From Bacteroidia bacterium (GTDB taxonomy: Bacteria > Bacteroidota > Bacteroidia > UKL13-3): a stretch of DNA of 64,000 bases. Below, in pieces: positions 18,466 through 26,296 of the stretch. Below the pieces are notes generated by a model. The model saw only the letters and a list, made by a program, of their open reading frames with translations. It searched no databases and was not told where the DNA came from. The stretch is taken from NCBI GenBank assembly GCA_014376805.1, contig JACMQU010000003.1, positions 62,001 through 126,000 of the forward strand, given 5' to 3'. Within the stretch, counting starts at the first letter, position 1, and each line of letters starts with the position of its first letter. The position numbers and the translations under genes are program-made.

Positions 18466-19146
18466 ATGAAAACAACTTCTTTATTATTCATTTCTATATT
18501 TCTCATTCCATTATTCATTTCCTGTTCTCAAACAACGCAAGAATCAAAGCATAAAACAGCCTCGGAAACTGCGCACGTTGCTGAACCAAAAGACTTAACA
18601 GGCTTGTCTGTAGCCACCTTTGCATCCGGATGTTTCTGGTGTATGGAGGGTGTTTACGAAAGTGTTATAGGGGTTGAAGAAGTTGTTTCAGGATACGCCG
18701 GTGGTAATGAAATAAATCCTACTTATGAAGAAGTGGGTTCAGGCAAAACAGACCATGCAGAAACCGTTCAGGTTTATTATGATTCATCTAAAGTTAGTTT
18801 TGAAACGCTCCTAAAAGTTTATTTTGCTTCGCAGAATCCAACCCAAATTGATGGTCAGGGACCGGACAATGGCAGGCAATACCGTTCAATTATTTTCTAT
18901 AATAATGTTTACGAAAAAAAGATAACTCTTGTTTACATTCAACAAATGAATAATTCCGGAAAACTGAATGGAACTGTGGCCGCTCAACTACTTCCTTTTG
19001 TGAAATTCTGGAAAGCGGAAGACTACCATCAGGATTATATTCTGCACAATGAAAATGATTCTTATGTGCAACAAGAATCCATTCCACGTATCGGTAAATT
19101 TCAGAAAAAGTACCCTGAGCTGATAAAAGCGCACAAGAAATATTAA
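18466..19146 (+). CDS. msrA: Peptide-methionine (S)-S-oxide reductase MsrA, lipoprotein
   Basis: 226 residues. A lipoprotein signal with LFISC puts the lipidated Cys at residue 20. The MsrA domain starts at about 50 with ATFASGCFWCMEG, catalytic Cys56, then VVSGYAGG and DHAETVQVYYD. It reduces the S-epimer of methionine sulfoxide. Membrane anchoring in the envelope matches the exported MsrB upstream, so both epimers can be repaired outside the cytoplasm. The gene follows DUF1223 by 75 bases on the same strand. Confidence 0.95.
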   Translation: MKTTSLLFISIFLIPLFISCSQTTQESKHKTASETAHVAEPKDLTGLSVATFASGCFWCMEGVYESVIGVEEVVSGYAGGNEINPTYEEVGSGKTDHAETVQVYYDSSKVSFETLLKVYFASQNPTQIDGQGPDNGRQYRSIIFYNNVYEKKITLVYIQQMNNSGKLNGTVAAQLLPFVKFWKAEDYHQDYILHNENDSYVQQESIPRIGKFQKKYPELIKAHKKY

Positions 19147-19224
19147 TTTATTATTACAAAAGAATCTCAGATTGGATTAGTATAATTACAAGCCTTATAT
19201 TTAATATAAAAAATACTTTTTCTG

Positions 19225-20724
19225 ATGATCGTTGTTCAAATAATTATACTTGTTATTTATTCTTTATCACTATTGTTTATATTTCTGTTCACACTATCTC
19301 AGGCGCATCTGGTGTGGGTGTACGTTCAATCTAAAAACATTCGTACAATACCTGAGAAAAGTTTAGTTTTAACAGTGTTTCCGGAGGTTACAGTACAACT
19401 TCCTGTGTATAATGAAATGTATGTTATAGAAAGATTAATTGATGCTGTATGCCAGCTCAATTATCCTAAAAATAAACTACAGATACAAGTGTTGGATGAT
19501 TCTACAGATGACTCTGTTTTAATTACTGCAAAAAAGATTAAGCAATGGCAATTAAATGGTATAAATATTTTGCATGTGCAAAGGGTAGATCGCAGTGGTT
19601 TTAAAGCAGGGGCTTTAAAGGCAGGTCTTGAATCAGCCACGGGTGAATTTATCGCTATATTTGATGCAGACTTTATACCGGATAAAGATTTTTTAACGTT
19701 AACCTTACCATATTTTATAACAGAGCGGGTTGGATTGGTACAAACAAGGTGGGGGCATATAAACCGTGATTTTTCTATCCTTACTGAACTGCAGGCGTTT
19801 GCATTAGACACACATTTTTCTATTGAGCAAGTGGGCAGAAATTTAATTGGGAGTTTTATAAATTTTAATGGTACGGGCGGTATCTGGCGAAAGGCAACTA
19901 TTGTAGATTCGGGTAACTGGCAAAGCGATACGTTAACAGAAGACCTTGACCTAAGTTACCGTGCACAGCTAAAAGGGTGGAAGTTCAGATACCTCGAAGA
20001 TGTAGTGTCGCCGGCGGAGTTGCCACCTTTAATGAGTGCCTTAAAATCTCAACAATTCAGGTGGACAAAAGGTGGAGCAGAAACAGCTAGAAAACATATC
20101 CGAACATTGTTAAAATCGGATCATCCGATACATATTAAAATTCATGGAGCTATGCACTTATTAAACAGTACTATATTTGTAGCAGTGTTACTATGTGCCC
20201 TTCTTAGTGTTCCCCTTTTGGCCATTAAAAACGACTATCCTCAACTAAAATTTTTATTTTATATCGCTTCTTTTTTTCTCTTCAGTTTTCTTATTATTGG
20301 TGTACAGTATTATATATCTTCTTCGTCAAATCAAGAAAAACCGTTGTTTAAAAAAGTTACTTCTTTTCTCTTTCGCTTCCCTTTATTTTTATCGTTTTCT
20401 ATGGGCTTATCTTTACATAATACCATAGCTGTTATGGAAGGTTTTGCCAATAAGAAAACGGCATTTATAAGAACGCCAAAATTTAATATGCTTAAGAATT
20501 CGGCTATTAAAAACGAAAATAAATATATTGTTAGTGGTATTCCTCCACACACTTTTATAGAAGGGATACTTGCCCTTTATTTTAGTTTCGGCATTTATCA
20601 GGATGTACAATATTTTGATTACACCTTGCTTCTTTTTCATTTGTTTTTATTTACAGGATTTACGGCTGTATTTTATTTTTCTGTACGTCATTCATTTATC
20701 GGATTCAGGAAAAAATCTATATGA
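19225..20724 (+). CDS. Processive-type family 2 glycosyltransferase (cellulose synthase-like), membrane-bound
   Basis: 499 residues. One N-terminal membrane helix (about 2-25), a cytoplasmic GT-A domain with VLDDSTDD (about 93-100), AIFDADF (about 147-153), TEDLDLSYR and the QQFRWTKGG motif (about 284-292, the Q-x-x-RW signature of processive beta-glycosyltransferases), then four C-terminal helices. It would make a beta-linked glycan or glycolipid at the inner membrane. It overlaps the next glycosyltransferase gene by 4 bases. The product is unknown. Confidence 0.88.
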   Translation: MIVVQIIILVIYSLSLLFIFLFTLSQAHLVWVYVQSKNIRTIPEKSLVLTVFPEVTVQLPVYNEMYVIERLIDAVCQLNYPKNKLQIQVLDDSTDDSVLITAKKIKQWQLNGINILHVQRVDRSGFKAGALKAGLESATGEFIAIFDADFIPDKDFLTLTLPYFITERVGLVQTRWGHINRDFSILTELQAFALDTHFSIEQVGRNLIGSFINFNGTGGIWRKATIVDSGNWQSDTLTEDLDLSYRAQLKGWKFRYLEDVVSPAELPPLMSALKSQQFRWTKGGAETARKHIRTLLKSDHPIHIKIHGAMHLLNSTIFVAVLLCALLSVPLLAIKNDYPQLKFLFYIASFFLFSFLIIGVQYYISSSSNQEKPLFKKVTSFLFRFPLFLSFSMGLSLHNTIAVMEGFANKKTAFIRTPKFNMLKNSAIKNENKYIVSGIPPHTFIEGILALYFSFGIYQDVQYFDYTLLLFHLFLFTGFTAVFYFSVRHSFIGFRKKSI

Positions 20725-21416
20725 AAAGATTTCCAGTTATTGATGTTATCATACCTGCCTACAATGAAGAAAATTCTGTAGGAAATGTAATCAGAGATAT
20801 TCCTCAAGAATTAGTGCGGGAGATTATTGTGATAAATAATAATTCAAACGACCGCACTTCCCTTAATGCAAGAGATGCGGGTGCTACAGTTCTGGATGAA
20901 CCACTGCAGGGATATGGAATTGCCTGTTTAAAGGGGCTTTTATATCTTTCGGGCAAGGTTATAAAGCCGGATATTGTTGTTTTTATTGATGCAGATTACT
21001 CTGATGATCCCAGCGAATTGAATAAAATTATAAAGCCGATAATTATGCAGCAAATGGATCTCGTAATAGGGTCGCGGGCTTTAGGAATCAGACAAAAGGG
21101 CTCTATGACTTTTCCGCAAATTTTTGGAAACCTGCTTGCCACCCGATTGATAATGATCTTTTATAAAACAAAATTTACAGACCTTGGCCCTTTCAGAGCT
21201 ATCAGGTATGATAAACTGATGCAGATAAATATGCAGGACAAAACTTACGGTTGGACAGTGGAGATGCAGTTAAAAGCAGCAAAATTGAAAATGAACGTAA
21301 CAGAAGTACCTGTAACTTATCGTAAGCGAATCGGACATTCAAAAATAAGTGGAACAGTAAAGGGTACCTTGCTTGCGGGCTACAAAATTATTACCACAAT
21401 TTTTAAATATTTATAA
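20721..21416 (+). CDS. Family 2 glycosyltransferase, polyprenyl-phosphate sugar synthase-like (DPM1-like)
   Basis: 231 residues, one GT-A domain without membrane helices. Motifs are VIIPAYNEENSV (about 8-19), INNNSNDRT, the VVFIDADYSDDP metal site (about 88-99), DLVIGSRALG and DLGPFRAIRY. This is close to dolichyl/polyprenyl-phosphate mannose or glucose synthases, which load a sugar from a nucleotide onto a lipid phosphate. The next gene encodes a polytopic GT-C-like protein that could use such a lipid-linked sugar as donor. It overlaps the upstream gene by 4 bases. Confidence 0.88.
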   Translation: MKRFPVIDVIIPAYNEENSVGNVIRDIPQELVREIIVINNNSNDRTSLNARDAGATVLDEPLQGYGIACLKGLLYLSGKVIKPDIVVFIDADYSDDPSELNKIIKPIIMQQMDLVIGSRALGIRQKGSMTFPQIFGNLLATRLIMIFYKTKFTDLGPFRAIRYDKLMQINMQDKTYGWTVEMQLKAAKLKMNVTEVPVTYRKRIGHSKISGTVKGTLLAGYKIITTIFKYL

Positions 21417-21434
21417 GTTCTGCCTGCATAACCT

Positions 21435-22775
21435 ATGGAAATAAAGTTAAGCAAAATATATGTTCTAATTCTAATGGCAATTTTTGCAACAGCATCTGTA
21501 ATGTTGTGCTATATAACTAAACGCGAAAATTTTATTCAACTAATCACTTTATACTCCTTCTTGTTTTTGTTGTTTTATATTCTATATAATTCCGCATTGG
21601 ATCATCAAAGAATATATCTGCTGGTGGGTTGTGCATTTGCATGTCGGTTTTTGTTATTATTTAGCTTGCCAAACCTTTCAGATGATTACTTTCGTTTTAT
21701 TTGGGATGGGCAACTTTTACATGCAGGTCTCCTTCCATTTGATCAGTTACCTGTTCATATATCTCCCGGTAATTACCTGCATTATGGTTTAAATAAAGAA
21801 GTATATACAGGGTTAAACTCTGCTTCTTATTATTCTGTTTATCCCCCCGTTCTTCAATTGGTTTTTTACCTTTCAACCTGGTTTACCAATAATACAAACG
21901 GTAGTTTAATTATTATGAAGTTAATTATTTTATTAGCTGAAACGGGTAATGTTTATCTTATGCTAAAACTTTTAAAATGTTTTAAACTCCCTTTAAAAAA
22001 TGTATTACTATATGTGCTCAATCCTTTAGTGATTATTGAGCTTTGCGGCAACATTCATTTCGAATCATTGATGTTGTTTTTTTTGTTGCTTTCAGTTTGG
22101 TTTTTTATTTCACAAAAGTTACTTGTTTCATCCATTTTATTTAGCCTGGCTGTATGTACTAAACTTTTGCCACTCATGTTTTTACCTTTTATGTTTCTGC
22201 TTGCCGGATTTAAAAAGGGATTTATTTATTGCTTAAGCGTATGTTTAATTAGCAGTATTCTATTTTTACCTTTCATTAGCAAAGGATTTATTGCACATAT
22301 ATTTTCAAGTGTAAGTCTCTACTTTCAAAGTTTTGAATTTAATGCTGGAATTTATTATCTTGTAAGGTGGATCGGGTTTAAAGTTATTGGTTACAATATC
22401 ATAGCCTCAGCTGGTTTGCTGCTGTCATTAATTTCCTTCCTTACCATTCTTATCATTTCAGTAAAAAATAAAAATAAGGACAATTATTTTACAGGGTTGT
22501 TATTTATAATCACTTCCTATTTACTTTTTACCACTACAGTTCATCCCTGGTATTTAACTTCCTTAGTTGGCTTAAGTGTATTTACAAAATACCGTTTTAT
22601 AATAGTATGGTCGGCTTTGATTCCATTAAGTTATGTAACATATAAAACTATACCCTATGCGGAGAATTTATTAGTTGTGTTTTTAGAATATGCCGCTGTT
22701 TTTATATGTATGGCAATAGAAATTTACCCTATAAAAACGAATGCTGGTAAAAACCTGCTTAATAATAATCATTAA
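21435..22775 (+). CDS. Polytopic GT-C-like mannosyl/glycosyltransferase
   Basis: 446 residues with about eleven to twelve hydrophobic helices. The first outer loop has SDDYFRFIWDGQLLHAG (about 76-92), the acidic loop expected for a GT-C catalytic site, and SVYPPVLQL follows. Such enzymes transfer sugars from polyprenyl phosphate at the outer face of the membrane. The gene is 18 bases after the DPM1-like gene; together they could form a donor-plus-transferase pair. The exact sugar and acceptor are unknown. Confidence 0.78.
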   Translation: MEIKLSKIYVLILMAIFATASVMLCYITKRENFIQLITLYSFLFLLFYILYNSALDHQRIYLLVGCAFACRFLLLFSLPNLSDDYFRFIWDGQLLHAGLLPFDQLPVHISPGNYLHYGLNKEVYTGLNSASYYSVYPPVLQLVFYLSTWFTNNTNGSLIIMKLIILLAETGNVYLMLKLLKCFKLPLKNVLLYVLNPLVIIELCGNIHFESLMLFFLLLSVWFFISQKLLVSSILFSLAVCTKLLPLMFLPFMFLLAGFKKGFIYCLSVCLISSILFLPFISKGFIAHIFSSVSLYFQSFEFNAGIYYLVRWIGFKVIGYNIIASAGLLLSLISFLTILIISVKNKNKDNYFTGLLFIITSYLLFTTTVHPWYLTSLVGLSVFTKYRFIIVWSALIPLSYVTYKTIPYAENLLVVFLEYAAVFICMAIEIYPIKTNAGKNLLNNNH

Positions 22776-22821
22776 AATAAAATATTAAGTAAGGCGTGGT
22801 TGCAGTATCTATGTTTGCTTC

Positions 22822-23676
22822 TTAATGTAACATCGTGTTTGTAATTGTTTCACAAAGTTTGGTACCATCCGGATCACTAAGTGTTTTGAGTTCAGTAAAT
22901 TTTTCGGCATGTTCTGAAGTTCGAATCCTTAAAGGAGGATGAACCGCTTGTGCACAATGGAGAATAACCGTTGCTACTTCCTCTGGTGTTTGAGCAGAAA
23001 ATGAGGCCCTGTTTTTAGCAGCGTTCCTATAATCTTCTAATACCGGTTTATAAGCATCATTTGCAATTACACCAGAAGTCATAAGTTCATTCATTACGTT
23101 ATTCTCAAACGCTGAAGCTGTGCCACCGGTTCAACAATGCTTATTTTAATATTAAAGTATTTGGTAACATAGGTGGCAAGGCTTTCATAAAAACCTTCCA
23201 ATGCAAATTTAGTTGCACAATATAATTCATTCAGAGGTTGTCCAAACAAGCCTCCAACAGAACTAACTCCTATTATATGTCCGCGGCTCTGCTTGCGCAT
23301 ATAAGGCAACACCGCCTTCACCAATCTGGTATTTCCAAAAAAGTTTATATTAAACAAGTTCTTAGCTTCTTCTTCCGTTGTCTGTTATACAGACTTTATA
23401 AAACCCTGTCCGGCATTGTTTATCAAAAAAATCAATACTGCCTTCAGCCGTTATAATTTCCTGTATGCAGGCATCAATAGTTTCGCTTTTCTGAACATCT
23501 AATTTAAGCACTGTAATATTCAAATTTCCACTTGCAATTGAATCTTTTAACATGGCAGATTTGTTCAGGTTTCTAATTGTTGCAAAAACCTTATATCCTG
23601 CCTTTTCAAATTCTATAGCAGTTGCATAACCTATACCTGTAGAGCAGCCTGTAATGAGTACAACTTTGTTATTCAT
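22822..23676 (-). pseudogene. Short-chain dehydrogenase/reductase, broken by two frameshifts and a nonsense codon
   Basis: Read in pieces, the minus strand gives a complete classical SDR of about 285 residues: VLITGCSTGIGYATA (cofactor site), an LDVQ acidic strand, NNAG, NFFGNTRLVKAVLPYM, VSSVGGLFGQP, YCATKFALEG (catalytic Tyr-x-x-x-Lys) and a C-terminal region ending before 22822. Lesion 1 is an extra base in a T run (A7 on the plus strand, 23425-23431), which throws out the NNAG frame. Lesion 2 is a TAA at 23385-23387 just before the TTEEEA helix. Lesion 3 is a one-base loss at about 23125-23131, changing VEPGGTA to VEPVAQ. It is a recent loss, since the rest is well kept. It converges with the GT-C gene. 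Confidence 0.88.
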
Positions 23677-23786
23677 TTTTATAAATTATGCGGGTTCAAC
23701 TAAAATTACAAATGCAAATAAAGGTATAATCAATTTTGAACGCAATGCTGTTTTGTAACAGAATTTTTGTTTTAACCAATCAAAAA

Positions 23787-24260
23787 CTATGATAATAGAT
23801 TCTGCCTTAATAAAAATTCCATCTGATTTGCACTTCTTTCTGCAAGTTCCGCCTGTTGTGCTCTTTGCCTTAACCTGTCTTCTTCTTTATATTTTATAAC
23901 TGCATTTTCTATGGTTTCCGTTAAAGTAACTTCATCCCAGGGTTTAGTAAGGTAATTAAAAATCTTTCCATAGTTAACAGCATCAACTGTATCTTTCATA
24001 TCAGAAAAACCGGTAAGCATAATTCGTATCGGAAAAGGATGTTTAATTAAGATGATTTTCAAGAACTCCACGCCGGTAATATCCGGCATTCTTTGGTCGG
24101 TAATTACAATATGTATATCCGGATTTTCATCTAAAATTTCTAATGCCATCATCGGGCTAATAGCAGTAAAAACTTTGTACTTTAAGCGATAAACAGCCTT
24201 GAAAGAAATCAGGTTATTCTCTTCGTCATCTACATAAAGTACTTTGATTTTTTCTTGCAT
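23787..24260 (-). CDS. Single-domain response regulator with C-terminal coiled coil
   Basis: 157 residues. A receiver domain (VLYVDDEENNL, acceptor Asp55 in VITDQRMPD, TGFSD, and the KPWDE lysine loop) is followed by a short charged coiled coil and no DNA-binding or enzyme domain. It closely resembles the receiver of the hybrid protein encoded at 28427 (VLYVDDEQNNL, SDFRMPN, KKPWVEE), so both may exchange phosphate with the same kinase. It is divergent from the ThiF-like gene, across 113 bases that should contain both promoters. Confidence 0.9.
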   Translation of the reverse strand: MQEKIKVLYVDDEENNLISFKAVYRLKYKVFTAISPMMALEILDENPDIHIVITDQRMPDITGVEFLKIILIKHPFPIRIMLTGFSDMKDTVDAVNYGKIFNYLTKPWDEVTLTETIENAVIKYKEEDRLRQRAQQAELAERSANQMEFLLRQNLLS

Positions 24261-24373
24261 GAAGTTCTATTTTAAACGGCGGTACAAGTTAATTATTTTT
24301 TAGTATTAATGCAGCCTTCTATGTAATATGAAGTTAAAATAATGTAAATTGCCCTATTTAAACTTTTAGCCTT

Positions 24374-25441
24374 ATGGTAAATAAGATATTTAAGCCTGAG
24401 TTTTTGAGGTTTTCTGTTATTGAACAAAAAGAAAAATACTTTCAATATATAAAATTTAACAGCGATGTTGAAAGGTATGATACCATTCAAGCTCAACTCA
24501 AAGAATTAATTAAAAACAGATATCCCAAGCAAATTCTGACACAAACGGAGCTGGTGGATTTAATCACAGATCACCTTAATGGAGTAGAGCCGGAAGCTTA
24601 TGGTGTATGGGTATATTACCCCTGGAGTAAACGTTTGGTACACTTACTTGATGAAAATGAATTTGTGGAATTACGTACTGTTAGAAATCATTATAAGATT
24701 ACACATGAAGAAGAGCAAAATTTAAGTACAAAAAAGATTTGCATAATTGGTTTAAGTGTTGGGCAGTCTGTTGCGCTCACACTTGCTATGGAGCGATGTT
24801 TTGGTGAACTGCGGCTGGCCGATTTTGATATGCTTGACCTTAGTAACCTTAACAGATTAAGAGCAGGGGTGCATCAGATAGGGTTAGCAAAAACTATTAT
24901 CTGCGCAAGAGAAATAGCGGAAATAGATCCTTTTTTAAAAGTAACTATTTTTGAAACAGGCATCAATGAAAATAATATTGATTCTTTTTTTACGGAAGGT
25001 GGTCTCACCGATTTATTGATAGAAGAATGTGACAGCCTTGAAATAAAAGTGCTGGCAAGAATAAAAGCAAAACAGTACAAAGTGCCTGTAATAATGGAAA
25101 CAAGCGACAGAGGGATGCTAGATATTGAGCGTTATGATCTGGAGCCTGATAGGGCACCGTTTCATGGTCTTATACCCGAGGTACATGCCGCTCAGCTAAA
25201 AGAAATTAGTTCAGAAAAAAGGATGGATTATTTATTAGCGATAGCAGGCTCTGATTACTTATCCGAACGAATGAAGGTAAGCATGCTTGAAATGAATCGC
25301 AGCATAACGGGATGGCCACAATTAGCGTCATCTGTGGTAATGGGGGGAGGCGTAGCTGCCGAAATGAGTCGTAAAATTCTGTTAGGCCAGAGCAAAGTGT
25401 CAGGCAGGTATTATATAGATCTCGATAAAATTATCAGCTAA
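24374..25441 (+). CDS. ThiF/MoeB/E1-like adenylyltransferase family protein (Rv1355c/MoeY-type)
   Basis: 355 residues. An N-terminal region of about 110 residues is unassigned. Then comes a ThiF fold: KICIIGLSVGQSVALTLA (about 118-135, ATP site), LADFDMLDLSNLNRLRAG (about 150-167, the D-x-D and N-x-x-R signature), GLAKTIICAREIAEIDP, and METSDRG. No CxxC zinc pairs are visible. ThiF proteins adenylate a C-terminal carboxylate of a small protein or peptide; the substrate here is unknown. The layout matches the ThiF half of the MoeY/Rv1355c type. It heads a run with an acyltransferase-like gene and a 7TMR-DISM kinase. Confidence 0.8.
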   Translation: MVNKIFKPEFLRFSVIEQKEKYFQYIKFNSDVERYDTIQAQLKELIKNRYPKQILTQTELVDLITDHLNGVEPEAYGVWVYYPWSKRLVHLLDENEFVELRTVRNHYKITHEEEQNLSTKKICIIGLSVGQSVALTLAMERCFGELRLADFDMLDLSNLNRLRAGVHQIGLAKTIICAREIAEIDPFLKVTIFETGINENNIDSFFTEGGLTDLLIEECDSLEIKVLARIKAKQYKVPVIMETSDRGMLDIERYDLEPDRAPFHGLIPEVHAAQLKEISSEKRMDYLLAIAGSDYLSERMKVSMLEMNRSITGWPQLASSVVMGGGVAAEMSRKILLGQSKVSGRYYIDLDKIIS

Positions 25442-25600
25442 AATTTACATAACATAGAAAAGCAAAAGTCTGATCAATAGGATAAAGCAACTTTTACAGG
25501 GTATTATAACACGGGAAGTGTTTTTTATTTTTAGATTAGCCCGCCGAAAGAGACCTTAAAACAACATTTAAACCCGCAAAAGACATTGATGGAATAATAA

Positions 25601-26296
25601 ATGATTAAAATAAGAGCATTTAAGGTTACTACAGATTATGCTGCCTGCTTAAGGTATATAAAAGGCCATCACATGGTTTTGGAATCGTATGGTGTTTCAA
25701 AAGTAACTTCTCTCAATACAGACTGGATAGATGATCCAAATACTTATGCTATTCTTGTAGAATCTGAAGACTCAAAAAAGATATATGGAGGAGGGCGAAT
25801 ACAGGTTAAGAGCAAGTTATTACGTTTGCCTATGGAAGAAGCAATTGCGGTATTAGATGACAGGATTTATGATTATGCCGATACCTTAGGCGTATTAAAT
25901 GTAGCAGAATTTTGTGGCTTGTGGAATTCTAAAGAAATGGCAGGATATGGAATTGGAAGTATTTATATGGGCAGGGTAGGTGTAGCCATTGCTTTTCAAT
26001 TAAACATACAGTATCTGATGGCACTTTGTTCGCCGGGTACTTTAAAAAACTGCCTTAAGGTAGGTTTTGATGTGATAAGAGAACTGGGTAATAATGGAAC
26101 CTTTTATTATCCCAAAGAAGATCTGACTGCCACCGCCTTAATTATCCGCGATCTTCAGAATCTGCCTTTTGCCAACCCTGTAGAACGCAATAATATTTAT
26201 GATATCAGAAATAACCTGTGCGGTACCTCTTTAGAACATGGTCCAAAAGGAGAAATGGAATTTATATATGAACTTCATATTAAAAATGAAGCATAA
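25601..26296 (+). CDS. Acyltransferase-like protein (GNAT / autoinducer-synthase-like fold suspected)
   Basis: 231 residues, no membrane segment. The order of strands and helices (YAILVESEDSKKIYGGGRI, then VAEFCGLWNSKEMAGYGIG, then a long helix VGVAIAFQLNIQYLMALC and KVGFDVIRELG) looks like a GNAT or N-acyl amino acid/acyl-homoserine lactone synthase fold. No single motif is decisive, and I am not sure. It ends inside the start of the histidine kinase gene (11-base overlap), which indicates coupling. If it makes a diffusible acyl signal, the kinase could be the receiver of it; that is inference. Confidence 0.6.
   Translation: MIKIRAFKVTTDYAACLRYIKGHHMVLESYGVSKVTSLNTDWIDDPNTYAILVESEDSKKIYGGGRIQVKSKLLRLPMEEAIAVLDDRIYDYADTLGVLNVAEFCGLWNSKEMAGYGIGSIYMGRVGVAIAFQLNIQYLMALCSPGTLKNCLKVGFDVIRELGNNGTFYYPKEDLTATALIIRDLQNLPFANPVERNNIYDIRNNLCGTSLEHGPKGEMEFIYELHIKNEA

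Noticed and set aside
22919-22928. GTTCGAATCC, the consensus of a tRNA T-arm
   Set aside because: It lies inside the coding frame of the broken SDR and no acceptor, D or anticodon arms can be folded around it.
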